From contig NZ_CP058350.1 in NCBI RefSeq assembly GCF_005860795.2, positions 2,014,501-2,078,500 on the forward strand: DNA of 64,000 bases, in the 5' to 3' direction. The translations under genes and the position numbers were made by a program. Below are positions 60,481 to 64,000 of this stretch, in pieces. The notes beneath the pieces are model-generated. The model searched no databases and was not told the DNA's origin. It saw nothing but the letters and a program-made list of their open reading frames with translations. How positions within the stretch are numbered: position 1 is the stretch's first letter; the number at the start of each line of letters is the position of its first letter. The DNA comes from Peteryoungia desertarenae. GTDB lineage: Bacteria; Pseudomonadota; Alphaproteobacteria; Rhizobiales; Rhizobiaceae.

Positions 60481-61002
60481 TCACCCCCAGAGCCCCGGCT
60501 GCATCCAGGGGCCGGGCAGAACCAGCTGACCCTGAAGCGGCTCGCTGTCGCCATCGGGTCTCAGCCATTGCCAGGCTTCCGCATAGGCCTCCGGCAGGGG
60601 GTAGGGTGGGGTGATGCGGGCATGGGGGTGAAAACCGGAGCGGCTGTAATAGGCCGGATCACCCAGCACCAGCACCTCGGCCACGCCCGCATCTTTCAGG
60701 CAGGCAAGCCCCTCGGCAATCAGCGCCTTGCCGATGCCATGCCGCTGATGCTCGGGATTGACCGCAAGCGGCCCGAGCAGTGCGACCGTCTCTAAAGCAC
60801 CCTCCAGTGTTCCATGGGTGAAGAGGACATGCCCCACCAGCGCCTCGCCCGAAATCGCCGAAAGCGACAAGACGCCGGCCTTTTCCTCAAGCAGCGCCTC
60901 AACCAGCGGCAAAAGATCTTCGTCAGGAAAGGCCGCGGCATAAAGCGCCGGGATCTGTGCCGTGTCCGTGGGGTCTGTCTTGCGCAGGGTGAAGGCGGCC
61001 AT
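60481..61002 (-). CDS. GNAT N-acetyltransferase
   Basis: This 173-residue acetyltransferase starts at ATG 61002 after GGGGAGGAAAC. 'FTLRKTDPTDTAQIPALYAA' and 'PLAVNPEHQRHGIGKALIAE' (the acetyl-CoA loop) are visible, followed by 'GVAEVLVLGDPAYYSRSGFH', typical of the YhbS/predicted N-acetyltransferase group. The substrate is unknown. An upstream in-frame extension is rejected. Confidence 0.88.
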   Translation of the reverse strand: MAAFTLRKTDPTDTAQIPALYAAAFPDEDLLPLVEALLEEKAGVLSLSAISGEALVGHVLFTHGTLEGALETVALLGPLAVNPEHQRHGIGKALIAEGLACLKDAGVAEVLVLGDPAYYSRSGFHPHARITPPYPLPEAYAEAWQWLRPDGDSEPLQGQLVLPGPWMQPGLWG

Positions 61003-61136
61003 GGTTTCCTCCCCGAAAATGCCATGCATTTGACTAGGACGCGGCCGGCTTTGAGGCAAGTGGTGGGGGGCGGTCCGCAGCGCGTGCTTCTTGTTGTTGT
61101 CATGCAAATGAAGTACAGTTTTGGCAGGAGGCCACG

Positions 61137-61439
61137 ATGACCAACAGCTTAGTCCAGACCCGGATCGATCCTGAAATCCGCGACCGCGCTGCCGAAGTGC
61201 TGGAGCGCATGGGCCTGACCGTATCCGATGCCGTGCGCATCCTTCTGACCCGCACCGCCCGCGAAGGCGCACTTCCGATCGAACTCCTGGCCGATCCTGA
61301 AGTGCACGACGCCTGGTTTCGCCAGAAAGTGCGCGAGGCGCTGGAGGATGACCGGGAAGACCTCGGTGAAGACGAGGTGAAGGCGCTCTTTGCCGAGCGC
61401 AGGGCGAGGGTGCGTTCGAAAACCGGTACAGAGCCTTGA
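61137..61439 (+). CDS. relB: RelB/DinJ-family antitoxin
   Basis: This 100-residue antitoxin starts at ATG 61137 after AGGAGGC. The ribbon-helix-helix is 'TNSLVQTRIDPEIRDRAAEV' plus 'MGLTVSDAVRILLTRTAREG', the DinJ/RelB pattern. The C-terminus is charged ('EDDREDLGEDEVKALFAERR'). Its stop overlaps the TTG start of the toxin frame by TTGA. Confidence 0.9.
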   Translation: MTNSLVQTRIDPEIRDRAAEVLERMGLTVSDAVRILLTRTAREGALPIELLADPEVHDAWFRQKVREALEDDREDLGEDEVKALFAERRARVRSKTGTEP

Positions 61440-61720
61440 AACTCACCTGGTCGGCTTAGGCGGTCAGCGATCGCATGCAGATCTTCGGCTATATTGAAGC
61501 CGATAACCCAAAAGCAGCCTTGCAGATGGATGAGCGGATCGAAGAGGCCGCCGCACAACTGCTGCATTTTCCGGAAAGTGGGCGGTCGGGTCGTGTCCAA
61601 GGAACGCGCGAGCTTGTTGTCAGCGGCACCAGCTACATTATCGCCGATCAGCTTGATGGTGATCGCCTGCGAATCCTGAGGGGTTTGCACTCCTCCCGTC
61701 TCTGGCCAGACGACCTTTGA
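61436..61720 (+). pseudogene. ParE/RelE toxin gene with amber stop at codon 8
   Basis: From TTG 61436, overlapping the antitoxin stop, the frame reads 'KLTWSA', TAG at 61457-61459, then 'AVSDRMQIFGYIEADNPKAA', 'LLHFPESGRSGRVQGTRELV' and 'VSGTSYIIADQLDGDRLRIL', a normal ParE toxin. Only the amber codon breaks the expected opening. An ATG at 61475 could start an 81-residue product lacking the first strand. ParE proteins need that region to fold, so the toxin is probably inactive or attenuated. Confidence 0.8.
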
Positions 61721-61750
61721 AAGAAACCTCCAAAAATCTCACCCCACCCC

Positions 61751-61782
61751 TTGACCCTCCCATGATGGGAAGGTCCATGTAA
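61751..61782 (+). promoter_or_regulatory. CueR-type copper-responsive promoter of copA
   Basis: -35 TTGACC (61751-61756) and a -10-like CATGTA (61776-61781) are separated by 19 bp, the over-long spacing typical of MerR-family promoters. Between and over them lies the dyad GACC.TCCCAT (from 61753) with ATGGGA.GGTC (to 61775), centred at 61764. This closely resembles known CueR sites. The regulator gene itself is outside the window. Confidence 0.82.
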
Positions 61783-61800
61783 GGGGGCAGAGGTGATGAT

Positions 61801-64000
61801 ATGAATATGCAAAACATGAAGAAGACGGCCGGATCAGAGGTCGGTGCCATCCGTCTGCAGATCCCGGTGGAGGGCATGACCTGTGCATCCTGCGTGCGCC
61901 GGGTGGAAAAGGCGGCGGGTGCTGTCGAGGGTGTCTCGGAGAGTGCGGTCAATTTCGCCACCGAGACGCTGTCGGTCACGGTCGGTCCCGGTTTTTCAGG
62001 CGCAAAGCTGAAAAAGGCGATCGAGGATGCCGGCTATGAGCCGCGCCTTGAGACGCTGGTGCTGGAGGTCGAGGACATGACCTGCGCTTCTTGCGTGCTC
62101 AGGGTGGAAAAGGCGCTGAAAAGCGTGCCCGCCGTTGAGGAGGCAAGCGTCAATCTGGCGACCGGCGAGGCGCTGGTGAAACTGCTCGGCGGACAGGACA
62201 TGCTGCCGGAGATCAAGGCTGCGGTGGAGAAGGCCGGCTATGCGGTGCGGCTTGCCGGTGTTGGCGGGGCCGGGGCTGGCGCGGCAAATGCGGCCCACAA
62301 GGCAAGCGACGGCGAGAGCACCAGAGGCGCTGGCGAGACGCAAGTGGAGGACGACAGTCGCGAGGCGCGGCGTGCGCGCGAGATCGACGGGCTGAAGCGC
62401 AATGTGCTGGTGGCCGGGCTGTTGACCCTGCCGCTTTTCGTGATGGAAATGGGCGCGCATCTTTACCCGCCGCTGCACCATGTGCTGATGGGGATCTTTC
62501 CCGGCAATACGCTCTATCTCACCCAATTCGTACTGGCGACACTGGTGCTGGCCGGTCCCGGAAGACGCTTTTATCTCAAGGGCTTCCCGGCACTCTTTCG
62601 CCTGGCACCCGACATGAATTCGCTGGTCGCGATCGGCACGTCTGCGGCCTATCTCTATTCGGTCGTGACCACCTTCCTGCCCGCCATCCTGCCGTCCGAA
62701 GCGCGCTTCGTCTATTATGAGGCGGCAACGGTTATCGTCACGCTGATCCTGATCGGCAGGCTTCTGGAAGCCCGCGCCAAGGGACGCACGGGGGCGGCAA
62801 TCCGCAAGCTCGCCGGTCTTCAGGCGAAGACCGCACGGGTGGAGCGCGATGGCAAGACACTGGATCTGGGCCTGTCGGAGGTGGTGCTGGGCGATGTCGT
62901 CGTGGTCCGTCCGGGCGAGCGCATTCCGGTCGATGGCCGGGTGATCGACGGGGCAAGTGCCGTTGACGAGGCGATGATTTCGGGCGAGCCGATCCCGGTC
63001 GAAAAGGGGCCGGGGGCAACCGTCATCGGCGGCACGGTGAACGGGTCGGGAAGCTTCCGTTTCGAGGCGACCGGCATCGGCGCCGACATGATGCTCTCGC
63101 GCATCATTCGCATGGTGCAGGAGGCGCAAGGGGCAAAGCTGCCGATCCAGAAACTGGTGGATCAGGTGACGGCCTTCTTCGTTCCGGCTGTCATTAGCAT
63201 CGCGGTCCTGACCTTCATCGCCTGGTTCCTGATTGGCCCCGAACCCGCCTATACCTATGGGCTGGTGGCCGCCGTTGCCGTGCTGATCATCGCCTGCCCC
63301 TGCGCCATGGGGCTCGCCACGCCGACCTCGATCATGGTCGGCACGGGTCGCGCTGCCGAACTTGGCGTGCTCTTCCGCAAGGGCGAGGCGCTGCAGACGC
63401 TGTCGACCATCGACACGGTGGTCATGGACAAGACCGGCACGATCACCAAGGGACGGCCGGAAGTGACCGAGATCGTCCTCTCGCAAGGCTTTGAAAGGGC
63501 AGAGCTTCTGGCGCTGACGGCAAGCCTTGAGGCGCGCTCCGAACACCCGCTGGCCGATGCCATCGTCCGCGCGGCGGAGGCCGAAGGGCTCAAGCTTTCA
63601 AAGGTAAGCGAGGTCGAGGCCGTGACCGGCTTTGGCGTGACCGGCATCGTCGATGGCCGGCGCGTGGCAGCAGGGGCCGACCGCTATATGGTGAAGCTCG
63701 GCGTGATGGCGGCAGATGCCACCGACAATGCGCTGAAGGACGCCATGGCAAGGTTCGCCGACGAAGGGGCAAGCCCGCTTTATGTGGCGGTCGATGGCAG
63801 GTTGGCAGCGGCAATTGCGGTCGCCGACCCGCTGAAGGAAACGAGCGTGGCGGCCATCGCAGCACTGAAAGGCCTGGGGTTGAAGGTCGTGATGGTGACC
63901 GGTGACAACCAGCGCACAGCAAAGGCGATTGCTAGAAGGGCGGGCATCGATGATGTCGAGGCCGAGGTATTGCCGGAAGGAAAGGTCAATGTCATCAAGG
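61801..64000 (+). CDS. copA: Copper-exporting P1B-type ATPase (3' part outside window)
   Basis: This is the first 733 codons of a copper pump, truncated by the window edge. ATG 61801 follows GAGGTGAT. Two N-terminal heavy-metal domains each carry '[12 protein letters not shown]' or '[12 protein letters not shown]' with the metal-binding CxxC. Membrane helices follow, then the actuator '[16 protein letters not shown]' (TGE-like SGEP), the CPC channel motif in '[16 protein letters not shown]', the phosphorylation site '[10 protein letters not shown]' and the ATP-binding '[10 protein letters not shown]' with 'GFGVTG'. It exports Cu(I) from the cytoplasm. The linker between the metal domains and the first helix has an unusual Gly/Ala-rich stretch. 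Confidence 0.93.
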   Translation, partial: MNMQNMKKTAGSEVGAIRLQIPVEGMTCASCVRRVEKAAGAVEGVSESAVNFATETLSVTVGPGFSGAKLKKAIEDAGYEPRLETLVLEVEDMTCASCVLRVEKALKSVPAVEEASVNLATGEALVKLLGGQDMLPEIKAAVEKAGYAVRLAGVGGAGAGAANAAHKASDGESTRGAGETQVEDDSREARRAREIDGLKRNVLVAGLLTLPLFVMEMGAHLYPPLHHVLMGIFPGNTLYLTQFVLATLVLAGPGRRFYLKGFPALFRLAPDMNSLVAIGTSAAYLYSVVTTFLPAILPSEARFVYYEAATVIVTLILIGRLLEARAKGRTGAAIRKLAGLQAKTARVERDGKTLDLGLSEVVLGDVVVVRPGERIPVDGRVIDGASAVDEAMISGEPIPVEKGPGATVIGGTVNGSGSFRFEATGIGADMMLSRIIRMVQEAQGAKLPIQKLVDQVTAFFVPAVISIAVLTFIAWFLIGPEPAYTYGLVAAVAVLIIACPCAMGLATPTSIMVGTGRAAELGVLFRKGEALQTLSTIDTVVMDKTGTITKGRPEVTEIVLSQGFERAELLALTASLEARSEHPLADAIVRAAEAEGLKLSKVSEVEAVTGFGVTGIVDGRRVAAGADRYMVKLGVMAADATDNALKDAMARFADEGASPLYVAVDGRLAAAIAVADPLKETSVAAIAALKGLGLKVVMVTGDNQRTAKAIARRAGIDDVEAEVLPEGKVNVIK

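Noticed and set aside
61996-63546. 516-codon frame on the minus strand
   Set aside because: Antisense to copA, with His/Asp/Arg-rich mirror composition and no family motif.
1-64000. tRNA, rRNA, CRISPR array, transposase, integrase or prophage genes
   Set aside because: Looked for on both strands; no clover-leaf tRNA, repeat-spacer array or transposase/integrase motif was seen.

Overview
The window is chromosomal DNA from an alphaproteobacterium of the order Hyphomicrobiales, most likely Rhizobiaceae (Rhizobium/Agrobacterium/Allorhizobium group). The evidence is the gene content: a Ros/MucR zinc-finger regulator, DUF1491, DUF2336, DUF5330 and DUF6456 proteins, a split DUF1254/DUF1214 pair, a half-size XylG in a ROK-XylFHG cluster, and rhizobial palindromic intergenic repeats. 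GC is high except in a few islets. I saw no rRNA, tRNA, CRISPR array, transposase or integrase. I could not run searches, so all family names come from motif recognition.

Layout. 1-4.2 kb: xylose uptake (ROK repressor, operator palindrome, xylF-xylH-xylG, terminator). 4.6-6.4 kb: an AT-richer, isolated OLD-type ATPase/TOPRIM nuclease. 6.8-14.4 kb: single metabolic and membrane genes (PPOX-like, DUF305, hemolysin III, GNAT, a CYP152-type peroxygenase, a membrane-anchored AraC regulator). 14.5-16.7 kb: a type II restriction-modification pair whose nuclease is of the NotI fold. 16.8-23.6 kb: msrB and a complete seven-gene Mrp/Pha antiporter operon with overlapping genes. 24-25.8 kb: mucR and a DnaA-domain-IV-like/DUF6456 pair. 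25.9-41.1 kb: sufE, a PIN toxin-antitoxin pair, a hairpin-rich MITE-like element, then signalling genes (histidine kinase, soluble chemoreceptor, GGDEF-EAL, HD-GYP, TadG-like). 41.3-53.8 kb: an accessory stretch with four toxin-antitoxin loci, a pair of paralogous proteins of unknown function beside an XRE regulator, tandem EF-hand proteins and CheW. 53.9-64 kb: a class A penicillin-binding protein, a MazEF locus, a MarR/isochorismatase operon, a RelB/ParE locus, and a copper-exporting P-type ATPase that runs off the window behind a CueR-type promoter.

The most striking pattern is in the toxin-antitoxin modules. Seven loci lie in 64 kb. In four of them the antitoxin is intact while the toxin carries a lesion: an in-frame TGA in brnT, a GTG to GTA change at the mazF start, a TAG at codon 8 of a parE, and a frame-scrambled C-terminus in a HigB-like toxin. 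The other three (PIN, HigBA, ParDE) look intact, each with an operator-like repeat upstream. Other points of note are the NotI-type nuclease with its four-cysteine iron site, the arginine-proline peroxygenase signature in the P450, a 275-bp element with 34-bp terminal inverted repeats, a 100-bp dispersed repeat present twice, and several near-perfect operator palindromes.
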